Assembly (NCBI GenBank): GCA_002163005.1
Contig: MAAF01000112.1
Coordinates: 1-44,435, forward strand
DNA from: Colwellia psychrerythraea
Lineage (GTDB): Bacteria; Pseudomonadota; Gammaproteobacteria; Enterobacterales; Alteromonadaceae
DNA: 44,435 nucleotides
Reading direction: 5' to 3'
This document shows, piece by piece, positions 1-7,508 of the stretch. Each line of letters begins with the position of its first letter. Position 1 is the first letter of the stretch. Under the pieces are notes generated by a model. That model was not told where the DNA came from. It searched no databases and saw only the letters and a program-made list of their open reading frames with translations. Position numbers and translations under genes: made by a program.

Positions 1-138
1 ATGAAAATGTGGCAGAAAGGGTTTTATGTTCGCTACGGCGGCGCAACCATCCAGCTTGGTTTGCCCTTTACCAGTGAACGCGAAGAAATAGATTCATTGC
101 TCAGTGCGCTGGGCGAAACCTTTAACGAAATAGCGTAA
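1..138 (+). CDS. Class III aminotransferase, C-terminal fragment (5' end outside window)
   Basis: Only the last 45 codons are present, ending in TAA at 136-138. The peptide has the C-terminal pattern of class III (omega-amino acid:pyruvate type) PLP aminotransferases: a FYVRYGG segment, then an LGLPFT segment and a helix ending in LGETFNE. The ATG at base 1 is in frame but is most likely an internal Met. The mmsA gene starts 57 bases downstream on the same strand. This pairing is typical of beta-alanine:pyruvate transaminase with (methyl)malonate-semialdehyde dehydrogenase, so beta-alanine is the favoured substrate by inference. The lysine that binds PLP lies outside the window, so substrate class cannot be checked. 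Confidence 0.7.
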   Translation: MKMWQKGFYVRYGGATIQLGLPFTSEREEIDSLLSALGETFNEIA

Positions 139-194
139 ACAATTTAACAATGGGCTTTTATCCATCGGATTATCAGCCCACCTCGGAGAATTTT

Positions 195-1694
195 ATGAAT
201 GAAGTAAACGTAATAGGCCATTTAATTAATGGTGAAATGGTTAATGATGATGTGCGCACGCAAGCAGTATTTAATCCTGCTACCGGTATCGCAGAAAAGA
301 AAGTCGCTTTAGCGTCAAAACAAACGGTTGAACAGGCCATTTCAGCGGCTCAAGCGGCCTTCCCCGCTTGGCGCAATACCCCGGCGATAAAACGTGCACG
401 GGTGATGTTTCGCTTCAAAGAATTATTAGAACAAAATGCCGATACTATCTGTCGATTAATTGGTGAAGAGCACGGAAAAATATCACACGATGCCGCCGGT
501 GAATTGCAACGCGGTATTGAAAACGTTGAGTATGCCTGTGGTGCACCGGAGTTACTTAAAGGCGAGCACAGCAAAAACGTCGGCCCAAATATTGATTGTT
601 GGAGTGAGTTTCAGCCGTTAGGTGTTGTTGCCGGTATTACCCCGTTTAATTTCCCAGCAATGGTACCCATGTGGATGTTCCCATTGGCAATCGTTTGCGG
701 TAATTGCTTTATTTTAAAACCCTCAGAGCGCGACCCCAGCTCAACCTTGTATATCGCTCAGTTATTAAAAGAAGCAGGTTTGCCTGATGGCGTAATGAAC
801 GTCGTTAACGGTGATAAAGAAGCGGTTGATGTTTTATTAAGTGACGAACGCATTAAAGCGGTTAGTTTTGTAGGCTCAACACCGATTGCTGAGTACATTT
901 ACGCCACGGCTAATGCTAATGGCAAACGCTGTCAGGCACTGGGCGGCGCGAAAAATCACGCCATCATTATGCCTGACGCCGACATGGAGAATGCGGTAAA
1001 TCAATTATTAGGTGCTGCTTTTGGCTCATCTGGAGAGCGTTGTATGGCGTTATCTGTCGCCGTTGCCGTCGGTGACGAAGCGGCTGATGCCTTAGTGGAA
1101 AAAATGACCGTAGCAATGAAAAATCTCAGTGTTGGCGCTCATGACAATGCCAGTAATGATTTTGGCCCGGTAATCACTCAGGCACATAAAGACAAAGTAG
1201 AAGGCTATATCACCAGCGCTCAAACTCAGGGAGCCAAGATTGTTGTTGATGGTCGCCAACCACAAGTTAAAGGGTATGAAAATGGCTTCTTTGTTGGCGC
1301 AACCTTAATTGACGGTGTCACGCCCGAAATGGACAGTTACGTTGCTGAAATCTTTGGTCCGGTATTACAAGTCATGCGCGTTAAAACCATGCAAGAAGCG
1401 ATGCAGTTAATTAACGACCATGAGTACGGCAATGGTACCTGTATCTTTACCCGTGATGGTGAAGCAGCGCGTTATTTCTCGGATAATATTCAGGTGGGTA
1501 TGGTTGGCATTAACGTGCCACTGCCCGTGCCTGTTGCTTATCATAGTTTCGGTGGCTGGAAGCGTTCATTATTTGGTGATTTACATGCCTACGGCCCTGA
1601 CGGGGTTCGCTTTTACACCAAGCGTAAAACCATCACTCAACGCTGGCCGTCAAGTGGCGTCCGTGAAGGGGCAAGTTTTGCATTCCCAAGTTAA
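195..1694 (+). CDS. mmsA: CoA-acylating methylmalonate-semialdehyde dehydrogenase
   Basis: The 499-residue product has the normal length for MmsA. It converts (methyl)malonate semialdehyde, NAD+ and CoA to propionyl-CoA or acetyl-CoA and CO2 in the cytoplasm. The catalytic cysteine is Cys283 in a SSGERCMALS segment, the form specific to the CoA-dependent ALDH branch; the usual glutamate position is replaced within GGAKNHA, as expected for MmsA. The C-terminus has the SFGGWKRSLFGD and FYTKRKT motifs. The ATG at 195 is preferred over an upstream in-frame ATG at 150 because GGAG lies 6 bases before it and family members start here. It follows the aminotransferase and precedes the cupin gene by 83 bases, suggesting one catabolic operon for beta-alanine or valine degradation. 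Confidence 0.93.
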   Translation: MNEVNVIGHLINGEMVNDDVRTQAVFNPATGIAEKKVALASKQTVEQAISAAQAAFPAWRNTPAIKRARVMFRFKELLEQNADTICRLIGEEHGKISHDAAGELQRGIENVEYACGAPELLKGEHSKNVGPNIDCWSEFQPLGVVAGITPFNFPAMVPMWMFPLAIVCGNCFILKPSERDPSSTLYIAQLLKEAGLPDGVMNVVNGDKEAVDVLLSDERIKAVSFVGSTPIAEYIYATANANGKRCQALGGAKNHAIIMPDADMENAVNQLLGAAFGSSGERCMALSVAVAVGDEAADALVEKMTVAMKNLSVGAHDNASNDFGPVITQAHKDKVEGYITSAQTQGAKIVVDGRQPQVKGYENGFFVGATLIDGVTPEMDSYVAEIFGPVLQVMRVKTMQEAMQLINDHEYGNGTCIFTRDGEAARYFSDNIQVGMVGINVPLPVPVAYHSFGGWKRSLFGDLHAYGPDGVRFYTKRKTITQRWPSSGVREGASFAFPS

Positions 1695-1777
1695 CTTGGC
1701 GGTAGCACTATAAAACAAAGTGCGGCGCAATATTTCAGCGTCCCCCTTTGCAATCCACCAATAACAGAGCACAAGAT

Positions 1778-2560
1778 ATGTTGAACCAGAAAATTACTAG
1801 ATTAAACCCTATTCCTCAAGGTTTTGGCCATGTTCGTGATGAGTTAGATCCCTTACTGTTCGCTTCAGAATTGCCAGTTCAGCATACTCATATTTACTAT
1901 GAAGACGATAAGCTAGGTCTTTATATTGGTGTCTGGGATACCTCAACAATGGTTGAAACCGCTGCTCCTTATACTTGCGACGAATTTATGTATTTACTTG
2001 AGGGTGAAGTAGAGATAAAGAACTGTAAAACGGGTGCGATGGAAAAAGTGCAAGCAGGCGAAGCTTTTGTTATTCCTAAAGGTTACGAATGTCAGTGGCA
2101 TCAAACAGGTTATTTACGCAAATTTTTTGTTATTTCAGAACATCCAGAAGAAAATATTCCCGCCACACCTGTTGTTGAGGGCATCATTAAGCTTAAAGTT
2201 AATAACTCAATCCAGATGGCCACTCAAGAGGATACTGGAATGGAGATCGAACAAACGAAAACACCTTTTGTGATCAAAGGAAAAGCGCCAGTGCAAAAAT
2301 ATCTGCCTTATTATAAAGATCATACTGGCAAGTTTATTGCTGGCACTTGGCAGAGTGAAGCGTTCAATAGTGAAATGCAGCCCTTCCCTCGCAATGAGTT
2401 CGTTTATTTACAATTAGGCTCACTCGTCATTACTGAACAAGAAGGTAATGAGCAGGTGTTTACCGCCGGCGATGCTTTTTTTGTCCCGCAGGGAGCTTTA
2501 TGTAGCTGGAGAGCAAGAGGTGACGTACGTACATTTTATGCCATTTTGCAATCAATCTAA
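1778..2560 (+). CDS. Tandem cupin (DUF861/EutQ-like) protein, function unknown
   Basis: The 260-residue protein is built from two similar cupin_3 modules. The first (roughly residues 60-120) has EFMYLLEGEVEI followed by a GEAFVIPKGYECQW segment. The second (roughly 190-255) has EFVYLQLGSLVI followed by GDAFFVPQGALCSW. In both the usual cupin histidine pair is largely absent (a single His in the first, none obvious in the second), so metal binding may be weak or lost. The ATG at 1778 is chosen; a TTG at 1748 is in frame but has no ribosome binding site. It lies between mmsA and an aminoaldehyde dehydrogenase on the same strand, so a role in amine catabolism, as a sensor or accessory protein, is likely but unproven. 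No specific enzyme activity can be assigned. Confidence 0.8.
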   Translation: MLNQKITRLNPIPQGFGHVRDELDPLLFASELPVQHTHIYYEDDKLGLYIGVWDTSTMVETAAPYTCDEFMYLLEGEVEIKNCKTGAMEKVQAGEAFVIPKGYECQWHQTGYLRKFFVISEHPEENIPATPVVEGIIKLKVNNSIQMATQEDTGMEIEQTKTPFVIKGKAPVQKYLPYYKDHTGKFIAGTWQSEAFNSEMQPFPRNEFVYLQLGSLVITEQEGNEQVFTAGDAFFVPQGALCSWRARGDVRTFYAILQSI

Positions 2561-2617
2561 TACCAATCGGACTGATCACATATTTAAAATATTTAACCAT
2601 CAAGGTGTATTTCAACT

Positions 2618-4093
2618 ATGAATAATAAACATTATATCAATGGGACATGGGTTTCACCGGCTACAAGTGAAACATTTTCGGTGATTAACCCTGCCACTGA
2701 AGCACTTATTGCTGAAGTTCCGGCAGGTAACAGTGTTGATATTGATGCTGCTGTGAAAGCTGCTCGAACAGCATTCGATCAGGGGCCGTGGCCTCGTTTA
2801 AGTGGCACTGAACGCGCAGTATATTTGAGAAAAATTGCTGACATTATTACCCTACGTTTAGATGAGCTAGCAAAACTGGAAGTACTTGATAATGGCAAAC
2901 CCTACCCTGAAGCCAAATGGGATATTGAGGATACTGCCGCTACCTTTGAATTTTATGCTGGTTTAGCCGAACAACTCGATAACACATCAGAGCAAACCAT
3001 TGAATTACCAGAGCCGGGCTTTAGCTCAAAAGCAATAAAAGAGCCGCTTGGCGTGGCGGCAGCTATCATTCCTTGGAATTTCCCCATGTTGATGGCTGCA
3101 TGGAAAGTTGCTCCGGCATTGGCGGCAGGTTGTTCCATCATCCTAAAACCCTCAGAAATAACGCCGCTCACAGCATTAGCGCTGGCAGAGATTGCTGATG
3201 AAGCAAAGCTACCTCCCGGTGTGTTAAACATAGTGACCGGTTTAGGTAAAGATGCCGGACAAGCATTAGTGGAACATGCTGACGTTGATAAGTTGGCCTT
3301 TACCGGTTCTATACCGACAGGGTCAAAAATTATGGCTACGGCCGCCAGAGATATCAAGAATATCAGCCTTGAACTTGGTGGAAAATCACCTTTTGTTATT
3401 TTTGAAGATAGTGATATTGAAAAAGCCGTAGAATGGATCATGTTTGGTATATTCTGGAACCAGGGCCAAGTGTGTTCAGCTACCTCGCGTGTTTTAGTCG
3501 CAGAAGAAATATACCCCGCTTTACTTGAGCGTTTAATTGAAGAAACAAAAAAAATCACTATCGGCCCAGGAGATCAAGACGGTGTGTTACTGGGGCCTCT
3601 TGTGAATAGCGATCAATACAAAAAGGTAATAGCTGCGATTGAGCGTGGCGTTAGCGATGGAGCAACAATAGCGACTGGTGGTCAACGACCATCAGGGCTA
3701 AATGTCGGGTATTATCTTGAACCAACAATATTGACCGATATTGATGAGAATAGCTGGGTCTGGAACGAAGAAATCTTTGGACCGGTTGTCTGTATTAAGC
3801 CATTTCAATCGGAAAGCGAAGCTATTCGGTTAGCCAATGATTCACGTTTTGGACTCGCAGCAGCAGTAATGTCTAAAGATGAAGATCGTTGTGACCGCGT
3901 TTCTAGAGCCTTTCGTGCCGGAATTGTTTGGGTTAACTGTTCGCAACCTACCTTTGTTGAAGCGCCATGGGGTGGCTATAAACAATCAGGTATAGGTAGA
4001 GAACTCGGTCAATGGGGATTAAACAACTACCTTGAAACCAAACAAATTACCCGCTTTGACAGTAGTGAACCTTGGGGCTGGTATATCAAATAA
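2618..4093 (+). CDS. NAD-dependent aminoaldehyde dehydrogenase (BADH/AMADH-like)
   Basis: This is a 491-residue, full-length ALDH superfamily enzyme. Glu252 lies in LELGGKSPF and the catalytic Cys286 in NQGQVCSATSR. The C-terminal block APWGGYKQSGIGRELGQWG and the terminal EPWGWY are unusually like plant aminoaldehyde/betaine-aldehyde dehydrogenases, which oxidise 3-aminopropanal and 4-aminobutanal. It starts at ATG 2618 with AAGGTG about 9 bases upstream. The neighbours (FAD amine oxidase-like protein, MmsA, aminotransferase) fit conversion of 3-aminopropanal to beta-alanine. Alternatives are gamma-glutamyl-aminobutyraldehyde (PuuC) or betaine aldehyde dehydrogenase. The ALDH family is certain; the substrate is inferred from C-terminal similarity and context. 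Confidence 0.88.
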   Translation: MNNKHYINGTWVSPATSETFSVINPATEALIAEVPAGNSVDIDAAVKAARTAFDQGPWPRLSGTERAVYLRKIADIITLRLDELAKLEVLDNGKPYPEAKWDIEDTAATFEFYAGLAEQLDNTSEQTIELPEPGFSSKAIKEPLGVAAAIIPWNFPMLMAAWKVAPALAAGCSIILKPSEITPLTALALAEIADEAKLPPGVLNIVTGLGKDAGQALVEHADVDKLAFTGSIPTGSKIMATAARDIKNISLELGGKSPFVIFEDSDIEKAVEWIMFGIFWNQGQVCSATSRVLVAEEIYPALLERLIEETKKITIGPGDQDGVLLGPLVNSDQYKKVIAAIERGVSDGATIATGGQRPSGLNVGYYLEPTILTDIDENSWVWNEEIFGPVVCIKPFQSESEAIRLANDSRFGLAAAVMSKDEDRCDRVSRAFRAGIVWVNCSQPTFVEAPWGGYKQSGIGRELGQWGLNNYLETKQITRFDSSEPWGWYIK

Positions 4094-4149
4094 CACACAA
4101 TAATTTGAAATACAGACTCTAAAATATAACAAAATTCTTATGAGAGTGA

Positions 4150-5562
4150 ATGATGAAACAGCACCTTGATGCATTAAAAGATTCGAAATATTGTCCCCTT
4201 TGGCATGATCAGGATATTCGACCAGAAACTTTACCAGCCTTGTCAGCAGATACAAGCTGTGAGCTATTAATTGTTGGTGGGGGGTTTACTGGTCTATGGG
4301 CCGCCCTTCAAGCAAAAGAGCGTCAGCCCGATGCCAACATTATCTTAATCGAAAAAACGACAATATCTGACGGTGCTTCAGGGCGAAACGGTGGTTTTTT
4401 AAGTTCGAGTCTAGCGCATGGAGAAACCAATACCGATCATCAATTTCCTGGCGAGGCTGATAAGCTGCATCAATTGGGACAACAAAATCTAAAAGAATTT
4501 ATTGAGACACTTGAACGATATAATATTGATGCCCGTTATGAAAAAGTTGGTGAGACTTCTGTCGCAACTGACCAAGCATCAGTAGATGCACTGCGTGCTA
4601 CCTACGAGTCTGAAAAAGCCCAAGGTGAGGATGTTGTCTGGTTTAATCAAGATGAGATGCAGGCGCAGGTCAATTCACCAACCTATTTAGCAGGTTTATG
4701 GCATCGCGGAGGACAAGATGGCGTAGTCGACCCTGCCCGTTTATGTTGGGGATTGAAGCGAGTAATTCTAGAGCTTGGCGTACGTATTTATGAAGAAACA
4801 CCACTGACAAGCCTTAAAAAACTAGGCCAAGATAAAATGGAAGTCACCTGCTCTGACGTCATGATTATCAGCGATAAAGTATTGATGGCAACCAATGCCT
4901 ATCGTAACCCAATAGGTCAAGCACGGCGGTCAATTATTCCAGTATGGGATTACCAAATAGCTACTCAGCCACTAAGCCAAGAACAGTTAGACTCAATTGG
5001 CTGGCACAAGTCACGCCATGCAATATCTAATCATGCCAACATGTTCCACTATTATCGTTTCACTAAAGATAATCGTATTACCTGGGGCGGCGGCGGCGCT
5101 GTTCGTTATTATTTTAATAACGGCATAGACCAAAGTTATGCCGACATTCCTGAACGCTTTGCGCAATTGTCCCAAGAATTCTTTGAAACATTTCCTCAAC
5201 TTAAAGGTATTAAATTCACCCATCGCTGGAGCGGTATTATTGCAACCTCCACTCGTTTTTGTGTGGTGCCCGGAGTTGCTTATGATGGGCGCGTTGCATG
5301 GGCTATAGGTTACACCGGTTTGGGGGTTGGCGCTTCTCGATTTGGTGCCAGAATAGGTATCGAACTACTGGGCTATAAGCCAAGTGAAATTCTCGACATG
5401 CAATTTGTGAAAAAGAAACCAATACCATGGGCACCAGAGCCACTTCGTTGGATTGGCGTATACCTGACTCATAAGGCGCTAGAAAAAGCTGATGCTAATG
5501 GCGGGAAACGTGGGTTATGGCTTAAACTTTTAGATATGCTTAACCTAGGCTTTACTTGTTAA
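4150..5562 (+). CDS. FAD-dependent amine/amino-acid oxidoreductase (PuuB/DadA-like)
   Basis: The 470-residue DAO-fold flavoprotein has an N-terminal Rossmann FAD motif at about residues 38-60 (LLIVGGGFTGLWAAL ending in an acidic residue, LIEK). It also has the GASGRNGGF segment that follows the dinucleotide site in gamma-glutamylputrescine oxidases, and a C-terminal FAD-contacting GYTGLGVGASRFGAR block. Such enzymes oxidise a primary or secondary amine to an imine/aldehyde. Start codons ATG 4150 and ATG 4153 are adjacent, with GAGAG upstream. It lies 56 bases after the aminoaldehyde dehydrogenase, so it plausibly generates that enzyme's aldehyde substrate. The N-terminal 30 residues (CPLWHDQ region) are also typical of the PuuB group. 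Substrate unknown. Confidence 0.85.
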   Translation: MMKQHLDALKDSKYCPLWHDQDIRPETLPALSADTSCELLIVGGGFTGLWAALQAKERQPDANIILIEKTTISDGASGRNGGFLSSSLAHGETNTDHQFPGEADKLHQLGQQNLKEFIETLERYNIDARYEKVGETSVATDQASVDALRATYESEKAQGEDVVWFNQDEMQAQVNSPTYLAGLWHRGGQDGVVDPARLCWGLKRVILELGVRIYEETPLTSLKKLGQDKMEVTCSDVMIISDKVLMATNAYRNPIGQARRSIIPVWDYQIATQPLSQEQLDSIGWHKSRHAISNHANMFHYYRFTKDNRITWGGGGAVRYYFNNGIDQSYADIPERFAQLSQEFFETFPQLKGIKFTHRWSGIIATSTRFCVVPGVAYDGRVAWAIGYTGLGVGASRFGARIGIELLGYKPSEILDMQFVKKKPIPWAPEPLRWIGVYLTHKALEKADANGGKRGLWLKLLDMLNLGFTC

Positions 5563-5575
5563 ATGCCCAATTTTG

Positions 5576-5581
5576 TATAAT
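5576..5581 (+). promoter_or_regulatory. Possible extended -10 element before the EamA transporter gene
   Basis: TATAAT at 5576-5581 is preceded by TTTTG, and TTTACT 18 bases upstream is a weak -35 candidate. It falls just after the oxidoreductase stop codon and 51 bases before the chosen transporter start. This could give the transporter its own promoter inside the operon. A single perfect hexamer in AT-rich DNA is weak evidence. Confidence 0.3.
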
Positions 5582-5632
5582 ATACGGTCCTCAATTTATA
5601 TGCTCCTAAATAAGGAGCAAAAGAGCTTATCT

Positions 5633-6601
5633 ATGACAGTTACCTCACCTCGTATTGCAACCATCTTGCTACTTATAGTCTGCTTTATTTGGGGGGTAGA
5701 GTTTGTCCCAATTGATCTTGCTATTGAAGTTATGCCAACAAATACTTTCAATGCTATTCGCTTTGCTGTTGCGACACTTTCGATGTTACCTCTGCTTTGG
5801 TTTGTGCAGAAGAAAAATAAAGGTGCCGGTAAACCTATCGACTATGTCTTATTAATAAGGTCGGGGATGTTGCTGGGCTTTTTTCTCTTTATTGGTTTCT
5901 ATACTCAGACTGAAGGAATGCGTTTTACCACGGTGACTAATGCTGGTTTTATTACCGGTCTGTGTGTGCCTCTTGTTCCTGTATTAGGTTTTTTAATCTT
6001 TCGAAATGTTGTTCCTAAGTCAGTATGGATAGGCGTTATTACCGCAACAGCGGGTCTCTATATGTTAACCATAGGAGATAAATTGGCATTTAATAAAGGC
6101 GACATTCTAGTGTTGATCTGCGCCTTTGGTTTTGCCGGGCATATCATTATGACCGACCGCTTCGTCGATAATTTACCCATCATTCCATTAAGTATTGTAC
6201 AAATTTTTGCGGTATCACTTTATAGTACGATAGCTATATTTATTAGCCCTGATCCTGCATTTTATTATCAGAATGCCGAACCAGTTAGTTGGCATCAACA
6301 ATTGTTTACCCCCTTGATGATGTTTGCAATTTTAGTTTCTGGCATCTTGGGTACCGCTTACGCTTTCTGGGCTCAATCAGTAAGCCAAACATTGCTGAAG
6401 CCCCATAAGGTAGCATTAATATTCGCTGCAGAGCCCGTCTTCGCTTGCATTGCCGCTTGGGTATTTTTGGACGAAGTTCTCGGTGAAAAAGGCATGATCG
6501 GTGCTGGATTAATTCTTGCTGGAATGCTTGTCTCAGAGTTAGGTGATCGGAAAAAACAGCCAGAACTCAGAGCGCTTGATCAGACAGCTGCACTGAAATA
6601 G
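5633..6601 (+). CDS. EamA/DMT-superfamily metabolite transporter
   Basis: A 322-residue inner-membrane protein with about ten hydrophobic helices in two EamA repeats. The first repeat opens with IATILLLIVCFIWG and the second ends in the typical AEPVFACIAAWVFLDEVLG segment, matching the 10-TMS drug/metabolite transporters of about 300 residues. ATG 5633 is preferred; in-frame ATG 5600 and TTG 5573 are upstream but are followed by a polar stretch atypical for the family. AGAG lies 8 bases before the chosen start. It closes the amine/beta-alanine cluster and may move a pathway substrate or product, but DMT sequences do not reveal the cargo. Confidence 0.85.
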   Translation: MTVTSPRIATILLLIVCFIWGVEFVPIDLAIEVMPTNTFNAIRFAVATLSMLPLLWFVQKKNKGAGKPIDYVLLIRSGMLLGFFLFIGFYTQTEGMRFTTVTNAGFITGLCVPLVPVLGFLIFRNVVPKSVWIGVITATAGLYMLTIGDKLAFNKGDILVLICAFGFAGHIIMTDRFVDNLPIIPLSIVQIFAVSLYSTIAIFISPDPAFYYQNAEPVSWHQQLFTPLMMFAILVSGILGTAYAFWAQSVSQTLLKPHKVALIFAAEPVFACIAAWVFLDEVLGEKGMIGAGLILAGMLVSELGDRKKQPELRALDQTAALK

Positions 6602-6620
6602 CCAAATTTAAAGCCAATAA

Positions 6621-6653
6621 ATGGGTACTGAAAACACTATTTTTCATACCCAT
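6621..6653 (+). terminator. Hairpin after the amine-catabolism cluster
   Basis: ATGGGTA-C-TGAAAA pairs with TTTTCATACCCAT, giving a 13-bp stem with one bulged C and loop CACTAT, 20 bases after the transporter stop. There is no downstream T run, so it may act as a 3' stabilising or weak termination structure. Confidence 0.4.
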
Positions 6654-6746
6654 TAATTCCCAGTCTTTCTGATATCAATGCTGATATTGATTCAGTAATC
6701 ATTAGCTGAATCTGCATTGCAATTCCAATAATACCCCCAACAGTAA

Positions 6747-6793
6747 TCACTATATATTGATCAAATAGCTAAACACAACACTACATATTGTGC
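6747..6793 (+). promoter_or_regulatory. Tandem NrdR-like boxes 1 and 2 upstream of nrdG
   Basis: Box 1 at 6747-6762 (TCACTATATATTGATC) and box 2 at 6778-6793 (ACACTACATATTGTGC) both match the published NrdR consensus ACACwATATATwGTGT. They lie 31 bp apart start to start, three helical turns, which is the known spacing for cooperative NrdR tetramer binding. NrdR is the ATP/dATP-sensing repressor of ribonucleotide reductase genes. The match and spacing are seen directly; binding is inferred. Confidence 0.75.
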
Positions 6794-6820
6794 TTAATTA
6801 TTTTACTACCACAAGTTATT

Positions 6821-6834
6821 ATGATCTAAATCAA
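6821..6834 (+). promoter_or_regulatory. FNR/EtrA-type anaerobic activator site
   Basis: ATGATCTAAATCAA matches the FNR consensus TTGAT-N4-ATCAA at nine of ten specified positions. It sits 69 bases before the nrdG start, between NrdR boxes 2 and 3. Activation under oxygen limitation would fit the oxygen-sensitive class III reductase encoded downstream. Confidence 0.65.
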
Positions 6835-6851
6835 CAAACCATCACCCTAAA

Positions 6852-6898
6852 ATACTATATATTGTGCTTATTGAAAAAATAACATCTATATATGGGTA
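6852..6898 (+). promoter_or_regulatory. NrdR-like box 3 with a degenerate partner next to the nrdG start
   Basis: Box 3 at 6852-6867 (ATACTATATATTGTGC) matches the NrdR consensus at 14 of 16 positions. Exactly 31 bp further on, at 6883-6898, a core CTATATATGG shares only about half the consensus. It would reproduce the tandem spacing of boxes 1 and 2. It overlaps the translation start region, so occupancy could block transcription or initiation. Box 3 is convincing, its partner is tentative. Confidence 0.5.
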
Positions 6899-6902
6899 AA
6901 GT

Positions 6903-7508
6903 ATGACTTTTAACTGTATCACTCCGAGTGTGGTCTTCCAAGAAGTGCCTAATGAAATTAGCCTGTGCTTTAGTATTACCGGTTGTAAGGTAGGCTGCAA
7001 AGGCTGCCACAGCACCGAGTTATGGCATGAAAATAATGGCATGTCGCTCACCAATACAAACTTCACCCTGTGGCTTAAAAAGTATCAAGGCTTAATCAGT
7101 TGTGTGGTGTTTTTTGGTGGTGAGTGGCAGCCCAAGGCTTTAATTGAAAAGCTGCTAATCGCTAAAAATCATGGCCTTAAAACTTGCCTCTACTCGGGTG
7201 AAAAACATATTGATCTAAATATTTCTCAATACCTTAATTTTTTAAAAACGGGTGCTTGGCATGAAACATTAGGTGGCTTGGATAGCCCGACAACCAATCA
7301 AGTTTTTCGTGATGTCATCTCGGGTGAAAAGCTAAACCATTTATTTAACAAAGCTATCGATATGAATACCTTCAAGGTTAATGCCGTCGATGCTAGTCAT
7401 TCCCAAACTACTATTTTAGATACTAATTCTTTTAAGGCTAATGCTTTTGAGATTAGTACTTTCGAACCTTATCAATTTAATCAAGGAGCTAACAATGTTG
7501 CGGCTTAA
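6903..7508 (+). CDS. nrdG: Anaerobic ribonucleotide reductase activating protein (radical SAM)
   Basis: NrdG uses a [4Fe-4S] cluster and S-adenosylmethionine to make the glycyl radical on NrdD. The CX3CX2C cluster motif is Cys28, Cys32 and Cys35 (GCKVGCKGCHS), and the family's ELWH and FFGGEW segments follow. The protein is 201 residues against about 155 for typical NrdG. The extra 45 C-terminal residues are Asn/Phe/Ser-rich and contain two similar stretches (NTFKVNAVDAS and NSFKANAFEIS). The start ATG 6903 has only a weak GGGTAAAG upstream. Its 3' end overlaps nrdD by 14 bases and carries the nrdD ribosome binding site, so translation may be coupled. The order nrdG-nrdD is the reverse of E. 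coli. Confidence 0.9.
   Translation: MTFNCITPSVVFQEVPNEISLCFSITGCKVGCKGCHSTELWHENNGMSLTNTNFTLWLKKYQGLISCVVFFGGEWQPKALIEKLLIAKNHGLKTCLYSGEKHIDLNISQYLNFLKTGAWHETLGGLDSPTTNQVFRDVISGEKLNHLFNKAIDMNTFKVNAVDASHSQTTILDTNSFKANAFEISTFEPYQFNQGANNVAA

Noticed and set aside
2561..2617. ATACCAATCGGAC as a dispersed intergenic repeat, with a similar ATACCAAGTGGAC at about 37912
   Set aside because: Only about 11 of 13 bases agree and neither flank continues the match, so two occurrences in this window are not enough to call a repeat family.
2953..3558. A 201-residue frame on the - strand within the aldehyde dehydrogenase
   Set aside because: It is the antisense shadow of a well-conserved enzyme, with no recognisable domain.
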